Of a DNA stretch of 37,225 nucleotides, positions 9,624-17,158 are shown in pieces. Within the stretch, counting starts at the first letter, position 1. Every line of letters starts with the position of its first letter. The position numbers and the translations under genes were made by a program. Origin of the DNA: Methylothermaceae bacterium (lineage in GTDB: Bacteria; Pseudomonadota; Gammaproteobacteria; Methylococcales; Methylothermaceae); contig JALSIB010000055.1 of assembly GCA_026981855.1 (NCBI GenBank), forward strand, positions 1-37,225, given 5' to 3'. The notes beneath the pieces were generated by a model. The model did no database searches. It was not told the DNA's origin and saw nothing but the letters and a program-made list of their open reading frames with translations.

Positions 9624-9700
9624 GGCTACGTAGCTCAGCTGGTTAGAGCACAGCACTCATAATGCTGGGGTCGGTGGTTCAAGTCCACCCGTAGCCACCA
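9624..9700 (+). tRNA. tRNA-Met (CAT), elongator type
   Basis: A 77-nt tRNA with encoded CCA. The acceptor stem GGCTACG pairs with CGTAGCC (9690-9696). The D-loop is AGCTCAGCTGGTTAGAGC, the anticodon arm CAGCACTCATAATGCTG shows CAT, and the T-arm GGTGGTTCAAGTCCACC is intact. The perfect 1-72 pair and close likeness to E. coli metT indicate the elongator, not the initiator, which has a C1-A72 mismatch. Confidence 0.97.
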
Positions 9701-9780
9701 TTTTCTTCCTTTCCGCTTGACGCTTTTTCCCCGCTCCCCATCATTTTTTTCTGATCTTGCCTATGGTAAAGTTCCAAGGG

Positions 9781-9826
9781 CCAACCTTCCTTTGTGGCAC
9801 CTGATTTGGCACAATAACAAGGTTGG
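9781..9826. promoter_or_regulatory. Inverted repeat upstream of the copper-protein operon
   Basis: CCAACCTT (9781-9788) and AAGGTTGG (9819-9826) form a perfect 8-bp inverted repeat 30 bp apart. Inside lies a short direct repeat (TGGCAC, TTGGCAC). A CATAAT-like -10 follows at 9830-9835. This could be an operator or leader hairpin for the operon that starts at 9861; the assignment is inference. Confidence 0.35.
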
Positions 9827-9860
9827 TTGTCATAATAACATCTCATCATTTGGAGGAGCT

Positions 9861-10478
9861 ATGCGCACATTCGTAAGATTGATTCTCGCATTGTCATTTG
9901 GGGTTGCTTCACTGTCACCGGCATTCGCCGATGGGGGCGGAGGTGGCGGTGCGGCGACCGGATGTCGTCTTTCCGTTGGCCCCTTTACTTTGTTGTTTTC
10001 GGCTTATCAACCCCAACTGACCGCCGATGCCAAATACTGCACCGACATTCCCGGCCTGGGGCGGACCAACCTGGTGGTTGACTACGAAGCCAAGGAAGGT
10101 TCCACTTCCATCGGAAGCCAGAGACGTCTGGATCAGGAAATCAAGAAAATGAAGTTGGGCGTCAAGCTGATTCGTGAATCGGATGGCAAGGTGCTGGTGG
10201 AGGAGCCGCCCAAGGCTTTCCGTTCCGGTATCGTGGAAACCGTGGCCAATCTGGACCAGCCGGGTGCCTATGAATTCGAGGTCAAGCTGGTCGGCCCTGA
10301 CGGAAAAGAAATGGAAAACCACCTGGAATTGACCGTGGGCAAGGACAGTGGCGAGCAACTGAGAAACATGATCATCGCCTTTGTGGTTCTGTTTGCCGTC
10401 TTCTATCTGGCCTACCTGTCCCATGCGGGCTTCAGGCAGAAAGTGGATGCCTTTTTCGGCAAACTCAAGGAATTCTGA
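9861..10478 (+). CDS. Membrane-tethered periplasmic protein, first gene of copper-protein operon
   Basis: A 205-residue protein of unknown family. It has a Sec signal peptide (MRTFVRLILALSFGVASLSPAFA), a Gly-rich linker, a periplasmic domain of about 140 residues with two cysteines (GCRLS, KYCTD) that could form a disulfide, and a C-terminal transmembrane helix at about residues 172-192 followed by a basic cytoplasmic tail. The middle looks beta-rich (QPGAYEFEVKLVGPDGKE resembles an Ig-like or FixG/CopC-like fold), but I cannot place it. GGAGGAGCT before ATG 9861 sets the start. It is 43 bp ahead of the multicopper oxidase gene; the three genes share a strand and a terminator, implying a common function. 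Confidence 0.8.
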   Translation: MRTFVRLILALSFGVASLSPAFADGGGGGGAATGCRLSVGPFTLLFSAYQPQLTADAKYCTDIPGLGRTNLVVDYEAKEGSTSIGSQRRLDQEIKKMKLGVKLIRESDGKVLVEEPPKAFRSGIVETVANLDQPGAYEFEVKLVGPDGKEMENHLELTVGKDSGEQLRNMIIAFVVLFAVFYLAYLSHAGFRQKVDAFFGKLKEF

Positions 10479-10521
10479 TTGATCCCGAGTCGATAAAATA
10501 AAGTTAAATCAAAAAGCAACG

Positions 10522-12255
10522 ATGCAGCAACGCAAAGCTTATATGACGGGCGGGACAGGTCTTCTTGTCCTGCTTCTGTCTTTTGGGGTGGCGGCGGATG
10601 TGCCGCCATCTTCTTCTGTCAAGAGGGGATCCGCGCCGCAGGTGGAGCCTTTTTGTCCCAAGGAACGCCCTGTCAAGTGGCGTGACGAACAACGAGTGGA
10701 CGGGGTGGAGATCCAGGAGGAACGGACCTGCCTGCCTGACAATCCCTACGACATCGCCGCTTTCGTCAAGGGTACGAACAACATTTCCATGCCTACCCTG
10801 ATGAAGACCAGGCTGGCCGCCGATGCGGTGATCAAGCGCAACGACCGGGACGGCGACGGAGACCCCGACGAGATCATCATCAAGCTTGAAGTTGCTGAAT
10901 TGAATGGCGCCTCTCCCGATACCACCGAACCGGTGCATACTTTCGCCCCCGCCCCGGGCATCCGGCCGGCGTTCTGGGTGTTCGTTCCCAAGACCCGGGG
11001 TATGGCCACCAAGGATGAACACAGTACCGAGGCCAATCCCTTGCTTCGGACCCCTTCACCGGTCATTCGGGTGGAACAGGGGGACACGGTCAAGATTGTT
11101 TTGGAAAATACCCATTATTTTCCCCATACCATCCATTTGCACGGGGTCGATCATCCCTTCGTCGATGCCAGGGGGGAGGGAAACGACGGGGTGCCGCAAA
11201 CCAGTGAGGATTTCGTTCTGCCGGGGGGCAAGCGGGTCTATGACATCCAGCCGCGCCAGCCCGGAACCATGATCTATCATTGCCACGTTCAAACCCACAC
11301 CCATTTGGCGATGGGGCTGATCGGCATGTTCGTGGTGGAGGAAAACCGACCCAACAACTGGGTGCAGACTTTCAATATCGGTGCCGGCAAGGTTCGCCAT
11401 CCTTCCCGGGCCGTTCGGGAAGAATACGACCAGGAATACGACCTGCACTATCAGGCCGTGGACAAAGAGTTGCACCGGATCGTGCAGTCGTCCAACGATC
11501 CTCGCGTGATTGCCAAACGCATGAACCGGGAATACGATCTCACCGACGCCACGGAAGACTATTTTCTGCTCAACGGCCGCTCGTTTCCCTATACCCTGAG
11601 AGAATCCCTGTTGATCGTGGAGCCGGACCAGAATGTGAAACTGCGGATCCTCAATGCGCAGGGGGAGATGCTGGCGGTGCATACCCATGGACACAAGGCG
11701 ACCATCACCCATTATGACGGCATAGAGCAGAATCCCATGGCGCAGATCACCCGGGACGTGTTCGATCTGGCCCCTGCCCAAAGGCTCGATCTCAAACTCG
11801 AAACCACCAATGACGGGCTGCACAACTATGGCCCTGGCGTCTGGGTGTTCCACGATCATGTGGAAAGAGGCATCACCACCGATGGCATGAATCCGGGTGG
11901 CAACATCAGCGCGGTGGTCTACAAGTCCTTCCTGGATGCCAACGATGTGCCCAAGGTTCAGGGAATCGATCTGGCGCGCTATTTCACCCGGGAGTTCCAT
12001 CAGCGGAAACTGCCGGTGTGGCAGAACCTGGATGAATGGGACAGTCTCGGCGAGCCGGAAACCGAAGCCCCGGAAGCCGTGGCTGGAGAGGCCGAAGAAG
12101 TGCATGCGGAAGAGAAAACAGTGGCCGAACCTGCCAAGACTCCTTGGCGAAACCTGCTGATCGGGCTGCTGCTCGGGCTTTTGGCGTATATTCTTTTTGC
12201 CAACCGTCAGCGTGGCAGAGAACTGTTTTGCCAGTACGTATTGGGGAAGGGATAA
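10522..12255 (+). CDS. Two-domain multicopper oxidase with C-terminal membrane anchor
   Basis: A 577-residue exported protein: signal peptide (about 1-26), then cupredoxin domain 1 with FPHTIHLHG (near residue 200) and YHCHVQTHTHLAMGL (near 252), then domain 2 with VHTHGHKAT (near 386) and VFHDHVERGITTDGM (near 443). It ends in an acidic linker (about 510-535) and a hydrophobic helix LLIGLLLGLLAYILFA. The His-X-His pairs fit the trinuclear copper cluster. The only Cys-His...Met type-1 site is in domain 1, since the matching Cys in domain 2 is Asp (HDH). That fits two-domain multicopper oxidases or NirK-like proteins rather than three-domain laccases/CopA. The substrate is unknown. It stops 1 bp before the cupredoxin gene. 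Confidence 0.85.
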   Translation: MQQRKAYMTGGTGLLVLLLSFGVAADVPPSSSVKRGSAPQVEPFCPKERPVKWRDEQRVDGVEIQEERTCLPDNPYDIAAFVKGTNNISMPTLMKTRLAADAVIKRNDRDGDGDPDEIIIKLEVAELNGASPDTTEPVHTFAPAPGIRPAFWVFVPKTRGMATKDEHSTEANPLLRTPSPVIRVEQGDTVKIVLENTHYFPHTIHLHGVDHPFVDARGEGNDGVPQTSEDFVLPGGKRVYDIQPRQPGTMIYHCHVQTHTHLAMGLIGMFVVEENRPNNWVQTFNIGAGKVRHPSRAVREEYDQEYDLHYQAVDKELHRIVQSSNDPRVIAKRMNREYDLTDATEDYFLLNGRSFPYTLRESLLIVEPDQNVKLRILNAQGEMLAVHTHGHKATITHYDGIEQNPMAQITRDVFDLAPAQRLDLKLETTNDGLHNYGPGVWVFHDHVERGITTDGMNPGGNISAVVYKSFLDANDVPKVQGIDLARYFTREFHQRKLPVWQNLDEWDSLGEPETEAPEAVAGEAEEVHAEEKTVAEPAKTPWRNLLIGLLLGLLAYILFANRQRGRELFCQYVLGKG

Positions 12256-12256
12256 G

Positions 12257-13120
12257 ATGAACAAACTGCGCAATCTCGTATTGGCCCTTGCCGGGCTGGC
12301 GGTGGTGTCCTTTCAGGTGCAGGCGGCCAGGATGCCGATGATGAACCATGGGCGGATGCTCATGGACATGAGCGGCAAAATGGTCATGGGGCAGAATACC
12401 GACCAATTGCCCGAAGGTTGCCGGAGGATTTCCGAGGACGTCGAGATCATCGTCGGCGCGGGCCACAAATATTCCCGCCCCTATCCCGGAACGATGTTCG
12501 GATACAGCGAGCATCAATGGCAAGTCAAACCCTGCGCGCGGGTCACGGTCACACTGAAAAACGATGATCAGATCCGGCATCAGTGGATGTTGCACGGCTT
12601 GCCGGAAGACCTCTATCCAAAAGGGATGTTCCATATCGAGGTGACCGGGCCGGGGGAAGTGACCGGAACTTTCATCGTTCCCCGGGAGGACAAGACCTAT
12701 CTGGTCCATTGCGATATCGCCCAACACACGGAGAAAGGGATGAAAGCCCAATTGGTGGTGGGCAAGGGCAGTGGTACGCTTCCCGGGATTCCGGGTATAT
12801 CGGAGCCTGTGGTCAAGTATCTCCAGCAGCCGACAGCCGAGGGGGAGAAGCAGACCTCCGTGATTGTCGTGAAGGCGCCTGAACCCAGCGGGCAAAAAGA
12901 AGAACCCTCCATGCTTTCGGGTATGCTGATTCTCGGGCTGGTCATCGCCATTCTGGGTGCCCCCTATCTGTTGCGCTGGCTGGGAAGCCGCTTTTTCGGC
13001 ATGTCGGGAAAGGCGTTGAGCGGCTATCTGTTCGACCGCTTGATGGCGGTCTTCTGTCTGTTCTTCCGCTTGTTCATGGCGGTTTGGGACTGGTTCCGGC
13101 CCCGGCAGCGTTCAGTCTGA
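12257..13120 (+). CDS. Membrane-tethered cupredoxin
   Basis: A 287-residue protein with a signal peptide (MNKLRNLVLALAGLAVVSFQVQA), a Met-rich segment (MPMMNHGRMLMDMSGKMVMG, possible copper-binding), and a cupredoxin fold. The type-1 ligands are His in RHQWMLHG (about residue 108) and Cys, His, Met in VHCDIAQHTEKGM (about 150-163). A linker and a hydrophobic helix (about 217-235) plus a second hydrophobic stretch near the C-terminus (about 255-278) anchor it in the inner membrane. It follows the oxidase gene immediately, so it may pass electrons to or from the oxidase. The family resembles plastocyanin/azurin-like proteins but not a named one. Confidence 0.83.
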   Translation: MNKLRNLVLALAGLAVVSFQVQAARMPMMNHGRMLMDMSGKMVMGQNTDQLPEGCRRISEDVEIIVGAGHKYSRPYPGTMFGYSEHQWQVKPCARVTVTLKNDDQIRHQWMLHGLPEDLYPKGMFHIEVTGPGEVTGTFIVPREDKTYLVHCDIAQHTEKGMKAQLVVGKGSGTLPGIPGISEPVVKYLQQPTAEGEKQTSVIVVKAPEPSGQKEEPSMLSGMLILGLVIAILGAPYLLRWLGSRFFGMSGKALSGYLFDRLMAVFCLFFRLFMAVWDWFRPRQRSV

Positions 13121-13144
13121 AGCATCTGTTTTGACCGATGAATG

Positions 13145-13173
13145 AAAAAGCCCTCCCTTCGGGAGGGCTTTTT
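13145..13173. terminator. Strong bidirectional Rho-independent terminator
   Basis: A 13-bp perfect stem (AAAAAGCCCTCCC / GGGAGGGCTTTTT) with a 3-nt loop, carrying A-tract and T-tract ends, lies 24 bp after the cupredoxin stop. It ends the copper-protein operon and separates it from the next gene. Confidence 0.93.
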
Positions 13174-13191
13174 ACCGTCCGCTGACTCGAT

Positions 13192-13611
13192 ATGGACTAT
13201 TCCCTCGGTGCGCTTTTTCTCAGTGCCTTCGTTTCCTCCACTCTGGCGCCTGGCGGCTCCGAAGCGCTGCTGGCATGGCTGCTCGCCAAGGCGCAACAGC
13301 CTGCGTGGCAGTTGTGGCTCAGCGCCACCTTGGGCAATACTTTGGGGGCGATGACGACTTGGGGAGTGGGTATCCTGATGGCGTGGGGATGGTCATTCGG
13401 GCGCTGGAAAATCGGCAATGTATCGGTACGAACCGTGCGGTGGCTGCGTCGATTCGGGCTCCCGCTCCTGCTTTTGTCGTGGCTGCCGGTGGTAGGGGAT
13501 GGTTTTTGTCTGGCGGCCGGCTGGTTGCGTCTGCCCTGGCTGCCGGGGCTGGCGATGATCGCCTTGGGCAAGGGATTGCGCTATGGCGCTTTGGTCTGGT
13601 GGTTGGGATGA
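13192..13611 (+). CDS. YqaA/DedA-type (VTT) small membrane protein
   Basis: A 139-residue polytopic membrane protein. The N-terminal LGALFLSAFVSSTLAPGGSE, the GNTLGAMTTWGVG helix, the RFGLPLLLLSWLPVVGDGF stretch and a C-terminal hydrophobic helix match the YqaA subgroup of DedA/SNARE-associated proteins, where the Pro-Val-X-Gly-Asp segment is conserved. DedA relatives act in lipid carrier recycling; the role of YqaA is not established. ATG 13192 comes 18 bp after the terminator with no clear Shine-Dalgarno, so its promoter must lie within or upstream of the terminator, or expression is weak. Confidence 0.82.
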   Translation: MDYSLGALFLSAFVSSTLAPGGSEALLAWLLAKAQQPAWQLWLSATLGNTLGAMTTWGVGILMAWGWSFGRWKIGNVSVRTVRWLRRFGLPLLLLSWLPVVGDGFCLAAGWLRLPWLPGLAMIALGKGLRYGALVWWLG

Positions 13612-13620
13612 AGCGCGCCA

Positions 13621-13646
13621 CCCTTTGCCATCGACATGGCAAGGGG
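13621..13646. terminator. Hairpin between convergent genes
   Basis: CCCTTTGCCAT and ATGGCAAGGGG form an 11-bp stem (one G-T wobble) around a CGAC loop between the YqaA-type gene and the SBP56-family gene. There is no T-run, so termination is only plausible from position and symmetry. Confidence 0.5.
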
Positions 13647-13675
13647 CGGCGGTCGTTCGATCCTTCCAAAGGGGA

Positions 13676-14974
13676 TCAACGATACAACGCATAGGCGCCA
13701 AAGCGCATCTGGTGAGGGCGCCCCAATTTCCGGGCGATGAAATCCACCTGGAACAAGGGGCTCAGATCCTTGCCATTCCAGGCAAAAGCCTTGACGTACT
13801 GCTCGTTGTCCTTACCCTTCTTGTCCCACTTGGAAAGCAGCGAGGAGCTGAAATAGACCCGCTTTCCGTCCCAGCTCTGGGAAACCATGTTGACCTGGGC
13901 GCCGATCTTTTTGCTATAGACCTCTCGGGGTTTGAATGGGTTGGAGATGTCGAACAGGCGGGCCTTGCCGTCCATGAAGGTGGTGACCCACAATTTTTGG
14001 TCGTCGCTTTCAATCGAGATGTCCACCGGTAGCAGGGTCTTCTGCGGATCGCCGATATCGGCGACCGGCTTGGCCTGCCATTTCCCTGTGTCATCCAGAT
14101 GGATCAACCAGATCTTTGCGGTCAGTGCGGTGCTGGTGAAACAGTAATTGTGGTTCGGATTCCAGGCGCAGCGGATTTCCAAAGGCGATCCTGGAACGTC
14201 GAAGACCAGTTTGGGTTTTCTGTCTTCCAGATCCCACAGCACCATGGTATTGCCGAAGTCCTGCATCGCCTGGGGATCCTGCATCAATTCCCCCAGATCG
14301 CGCATGTAGTTGCGGTGGCCTGTGAAAGAGGAGGTCAGCATGATTCCGAGGCGTGGCAGGGCGCGCACGTCGTATCCATAGCCGTCGGCGAATTTGCCGC
14401 TCTTGACGGCGCCGCGCAGGTCGTCATCGGTTGGCATCCAGTAGGTGGCGACATATTCCCCCTCGTTGGTGTATTCCACCAGCGCGGTGCGGCCGCCGTA
14501 GTCCTTGTTGTTGGACAGGCCGCTGATGATCATCCTGTCAGGGAGCGCATAGGTGGTGTGAGGGCCCACCACGCCGCCGCTCTTGGTGACGAAATCATCG
14601 ATCACCTTGATCAGTTTGGGTTTGGCTGGGTCGGTGTGAACGTCGAAGATGAAAATCTTGCTGCTGTCCAGGCCGCCAGCCCAAAGATATTTACGGTCGT
14701 CGGTGAAGCCGGAGTGATGGGCTTCGTGACGGCCACCCACCGAGATGCTGTGGATCACCTTGCCATAGGTGGCCGATTTCGGATTGGCGTCGATGGTGAC
14801 CAGCTTGTCGGAGCCGTCCCCCAGACCCTCCATGCCCAAGGTCCAGACATAGATGAAATCCTCCTGACCGACGATTTTCTGCATGTAAGGGGATAAAGGT
14901 GTCTCATCCGCTTTCAGATGAAAGGGGACGATGACCGTCAAAGTGATCATCATTAAACAGATTTTTCTTATCAT
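13676..14974 (-). CDS. Periplasmic SBP56 / methanethiol oxidase family protein
   Basis: A 432-residue protein with a signal peptide (MIRKICLMMITLTVIVPFHLKA) and a beta-propeller-like body resembling selenium-binding protein 56, the family of bacterial methanethiol oxidase (methanethiol to formaldehyde, H2S and H2O2). Seen: GGRHEAHHSGF with clustered His, GGLDSSKIFIFDV, PHTTYALPDRMIISGLSNN, SFTGHRNYM and a final RPHQMRFG. The CXXC of eukaryotic SBP56 is absent, so this is a divergent member and the substrate is uncertain. The start at 14974 is supported by GAGG six bases upstream; the frame extends further but without signal character. It lies 89 bp downstream of the DUF4242 gene on the same strand. 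Confidence 0.72.
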   Translation of the reverse strand: MIRKICLMMITLTVIVPFHLKADETPLSPYMQKIVGQEDFIYVWTLGMEGLGDGSDKLVTIDANPKSATYGKVIHSISVGGRHEAHHSGFTDDRKYLWAGGLDSSKIFIFDVHTDPAKPKLIKVIDDFVTKSGGVVGPHTTYALPDRMIISGLSNNKDYGGRTALVEYTNEGEYVATYWMPTDDDLRGAVKSGKFADGYGYDVRALPRLGIMLTSSFTGHRNYMRDLGELMQDPQAMQDFGNTMVLWDLEDRKPKLVFDVPGSPLEIRCAWNPNHNYCFTSTALTAKIWLIHLDDTGKWQAKPVADIGDPQKTLLPVDISIESDDQKLWVTTFMDGKARLFDISNPFKPREVYSKKIGAQVNMVSQSWDGKRVYFSSSLLSKWDKKGKDNEQYVKAFAWNGKDLSPLFQVDFIARKLGRPHQMRFGAYALYR

Positions 14975-15063
14975 TACATTCCTCTTCGCTTGAGGTGGGG
15001 GCCTGGCTCCCACACAAATTTTTATTTTGGTGCCGAAGCGTCGGCAGATATGGTGAAAATGAT

Positions 15064-15339
15064 CTATCCCTCCGCCGTCGTGGGATCGATTTTCGTTTTG
15101 ACTTCGCTGATCCGGTTGGCGGGAAATCCTCCCTTGGCGGCGTGTTCTTTCACGGTTTCTTTATCGGGTGCGATATAGATGCAGTAGATCTTGTCCTGGG
15201 TGACATAGCTTTCCACCCATTGGATCTGCGGCCCCATTTCCCGGAGGATGCCGCAGGATTTCTGGGAGATGGCGGTCAGGTCTTCGGGTGACAGCTCGCC
15301 GGCTCCGGGGATGTCTCGTTCGATCACATATTTAGGCAT
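15064..15339 (-). CDS. DUF4242 protein
   Basis: A 91-residue cytoplasmic protein starting MPKYVIERDIPGAG, with the typical DUF4242 layout (SQKSCGILREMGPQIQWVESYVT, IYCIYIAPDKETVKEHAAKGGFP, small ferredoxin-like fold). Function unknown for the family. An excellent ribosome binding site (AAGGAGC) precedes the ATG, so the longer open frame upstream is not used. A NemR-type operator-like sequence sits just upstream (15368-15391), suggesting control by the adjacent TetR regulator. It probably heads a unit with the SBP56-family gene. Confidence 0.85.
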   Translation of the reverse strand: MPKYVIERDIPGAGELSPEDLTAISQKSCGILREMGPQIQWVESYVTQDKIYCIYIAPDKETVKEHAAKGGFPANRISEVKTKIDPTTAEG

Positions 15340-15367
15340 GATATGCTCCTTTGGTTGGTGGTTGAAA

Positions 15368-15391
15368 TGACCGGTCGGTTTCCGGTCGGGT
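15368..15391. promoter_or_regulatory. Possible TetR (NemR-like) operator of the DUF4242 gene
   Basis: ATGACCGGTCGGTTT, followed by a second CCGGTCGGGT, lies about 30 bp before the DUF4242 start. The first part matches ATGACCAGTCGTCTT in the promoter of the tetR gene at most positions, so both may bind the same repressor. It contains the self-complementary GACCGGTC. Confidence 0.5.
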
Positions 15392-15440
15392 AAATGAAAT
15401 CCGTCGTTTCGCCGGTCTCGGGGCGTGGCCGTGATCCGCC

Positions 15441-16037
15441 TCAAGCCGGCAAAGTGAATTCGAACACCTCTGTCATATAGGCTTTCAATGGGGCGTTGGA
15501 TTGTTCGATCTTCATGCGCAACAGCGCCCCTTGCCAATAGTCCACCAGGAAGTCCGCCAATTCCCCGGCGCTTCGGTCCCGGCGGACGAGATTCATCTGC
15601 TGAGCCTGTTCCAGGGCTTCGGCAATCTTGTTTCGGTATCGGTGGAGCGCCCGTTGCAGGGCCTTGCGGCACAGGTCGCTGGTATCGCCGATTTCCCCCA
15701 TCAGGTTGCCGAGCAGACAGCCTCCTTTGAATTGACTGTCGGTCAGTTCCTGAATCAACGCCTCGAAATAGCCGCGCAAGGCTGTCAGCGGGTCCAGTTC
15801 CGGGCGGGAGAGAAAGTCGTCGAGCTGCTCGATGAAGGGTTCGATGTAATGGGCGATCACTTCGGCGCCAAAGGCTTCCTTGTTTGGAAAGTAGTTGTAA
15901 AACGATCCCTTCGGGATCCCCACTTCCTTGAGGATTTCCTGCAGACCGGTCCCGTGGTAGCCCCTTTCCATCAGCAATTGAACCCCTTTGTCCAACAGCC
16001 TTTCCCGGTTTAGTCGTTTACGTGCTTCACGATCCAT
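15441..16037 (-). CDS. TetR-family regulator, NemR-like
   Basis: A 198-residue repressor. The N-terminal helix-turn-helix (about residues 12-55: LLMERGYHGTGLQEILKEVG, IPKGSFYNYFPNKEAFG) is typical of the NemR/AcuR branch. The ligand domain has KGGCLLGNLMGEIGD, where Cys107 aligns with the redox-sensing Cys106 of E. coli NemR (SGCLTVKLSAEV), hinting at reactive electrophile or aldehyde sensing. The start MDREARKRLNRERLL is used; the extra open frame upstream covers its own promoter. No ribosome binding site is visible because the predicted transcript starts at the ATG. Likely represses itself and the DUF4242/SBP56-family genes. Confidence 0.87.
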   Translation of the reverse strand: MDREARKRLNRERLLDKGVQLLMERGYHGTGLQEILKEVGIPKGSFYNYFPNKEAFGAEVIAHYIEPFIEQLDDFLSRPELDPLTALRGYFEALIQELTDSQFKGGCLLGNLMGEIGDTSDLCRKALQRALHRYRNKIAEALEQAQQMNLVRRDRSAGELADFLVDYWQGALLRMKIEQSNAPLKAYMTEVFEFTLPA

Positions 16038-16043
16038 GCATGT

Positions 16044-16072
16044 ATAATATGACCAGTCGTCTTGAAATGCAA
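16044..16072 (-). promoter_or_regulatory. tetR promoter with operator between -35 and -10
   Basis: On the minus strand TTGCAT (16072-16067) and TATTAT (16049-16044) are 17 bp apart. The spacer contains AAGACGACTGGTCAT, the counterpart of the site before the DUF4242 gene. The -10 ends only 6 bases before ATG 16037, so the mRNA should be leaderless or nearly so. Repressor binding here would block RNA polymerase directly. Confidence 0.65.
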
Positions 16073-16130
16073 CCTCATTGGTGGAACGGCTTTCCCCTGT
16101 CGCGGGGGAAAGCGACAAGGGGCGATGTTT

Positions 16131-16913
16131 TCAATCCTCGGCGGCCGCCCGTATCCACTCCGGCGCTGTCAAAGGGCCTTTCAATTTCCTGCCCAGGTTT
16201 TTCAGGCGTTGCCCTTGACGGATGATGAAAGCCGCTCCTCCGATCGCCACGGCATCCACCAGACAATACCATGTGGCGACTCCGCTGGGAGGATTGCCTT
16301 GGGAAAGTGAGAAGGTGGGATCGATCGGGGCCCAGGCCCAGGTATTGAGTGCGGTGCCGATCAGTTCCAGGTGGGTGGTGATGAAGAACGCCGCCAGATA
16401 GACGAGGGGATTGCGTCCCCACAGAACGCAGGGAACATAGATCAAAAACAGAATCATGCCGAGCCAGTCGCTGCGCCCTGCAAGGGTCACTCCCCAAAGT
16501 GACCACAATCCCATGGATATCAGCACCAACCATGTGATTTGGCGCTGGTACGACCGGAACAAGGGGGAGCGGGCGAGGGCGACCGCCGTGAGGTAGACCA
16601 TTCCATGGCCCGGTGGAATATAGGCGGGGATATTGTGGAAATAGTAGATGTAGCCTTGCATCATACCCGATGCGAAGTGTTCTCCTGCGGTGGCGAACAG
16701 GATCGCGACCAGAACCTGAAGGCGCACCAGATTCGATTCCCGCAGCAATAATCCGGCCAGGACCACCCAGCCACATTGGCCAACGGCCTTTTGCAGCCCC
16801 AGATCATGGAAAGAGTCGACATAGAGGCACAACGCGATACCGAGAAAAGTGACAGCGGCTATGAACAGCTCTCTGGAGCTGGCTTTGATGATCCGGAGGG
16901 TCTGTATCGCCAT
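16131..16913 (-). CDS. Unknown polytopic membrane protein
   Basis: A 260-residue protein with about seven hydrophobic segments (near residues 15-32, 42-57, 64-82, 100-115, 125-145, 148-185, 208-225) and few polar loops. Notable residues are GEHFASGMMQGYIYYFHNIPAY and HGMVYLTAVAL, where His and aromatic residues cluster near membrane edges. No family recognised. It lies upstream of tetR on the same strand with a 93-bp gap that contains the tetR promoter, so it is a separate unit. No clear ribosome binding site is seen before the ATG. Confidence 0.7.
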   Translation of the reverse strand: MAIQTLRIIKASSRELFIAAVTFLGIALCLYVDSFHDLGLQKAVGQCGWVVLAGLLLRESNLVRLQVLVAILFATAGEHFASGMMQGYIYYFHNIPAYIPPGHGMVYLTAVALARSPLFRSYQRQITWLVLISMGLWSLWGVTLAGRSDWLGMILFLIYVPCVLWGRNPLVYLAAFFITTHLELIGTALNTWAWAPIDPTFSLSQGNPPSGVATWYCLVDAVAIGGAAFIIRQGQRLKNLGRKLKGPLTAPEWIRAAAED

Positions 16914-17158
16914 TGATCTATTGGTAGCAAATGATTTTGAAAATTACACTGTTATCGTTTTCAGGGCAAGGGCCCGGCGTATTTTCCCGATGGGAGAGAG
17001 GAACGGACTGGTGGAATGGAATCCATCATAGCCGTTCTGGCCAAGAAATGTCAGAAGCGTTATGCTTGCCTGTTCCAGAGGCGAGAACTTCGGCGGTGGA
17101 ACCATCGTCGAAGACAGAACCCATTATAAATCAGTGATAAAGACCGGAGTGGGTATTT

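Noticed and set aside
9794-9811. A sigma-54-like TGGCAC...TTGGCA before the copper operon
   Set aside because: The GG to GC spacing is 11 bp instead of 10 and the -12 element is not TTGC.
14099-14896. A 265-codon plus-strand frame opposite the SBP56-family gene
   Set aside because: Antisense shadow; no start signal or family features, while the minus-strand protein has a signal peptide and conserved motifs.
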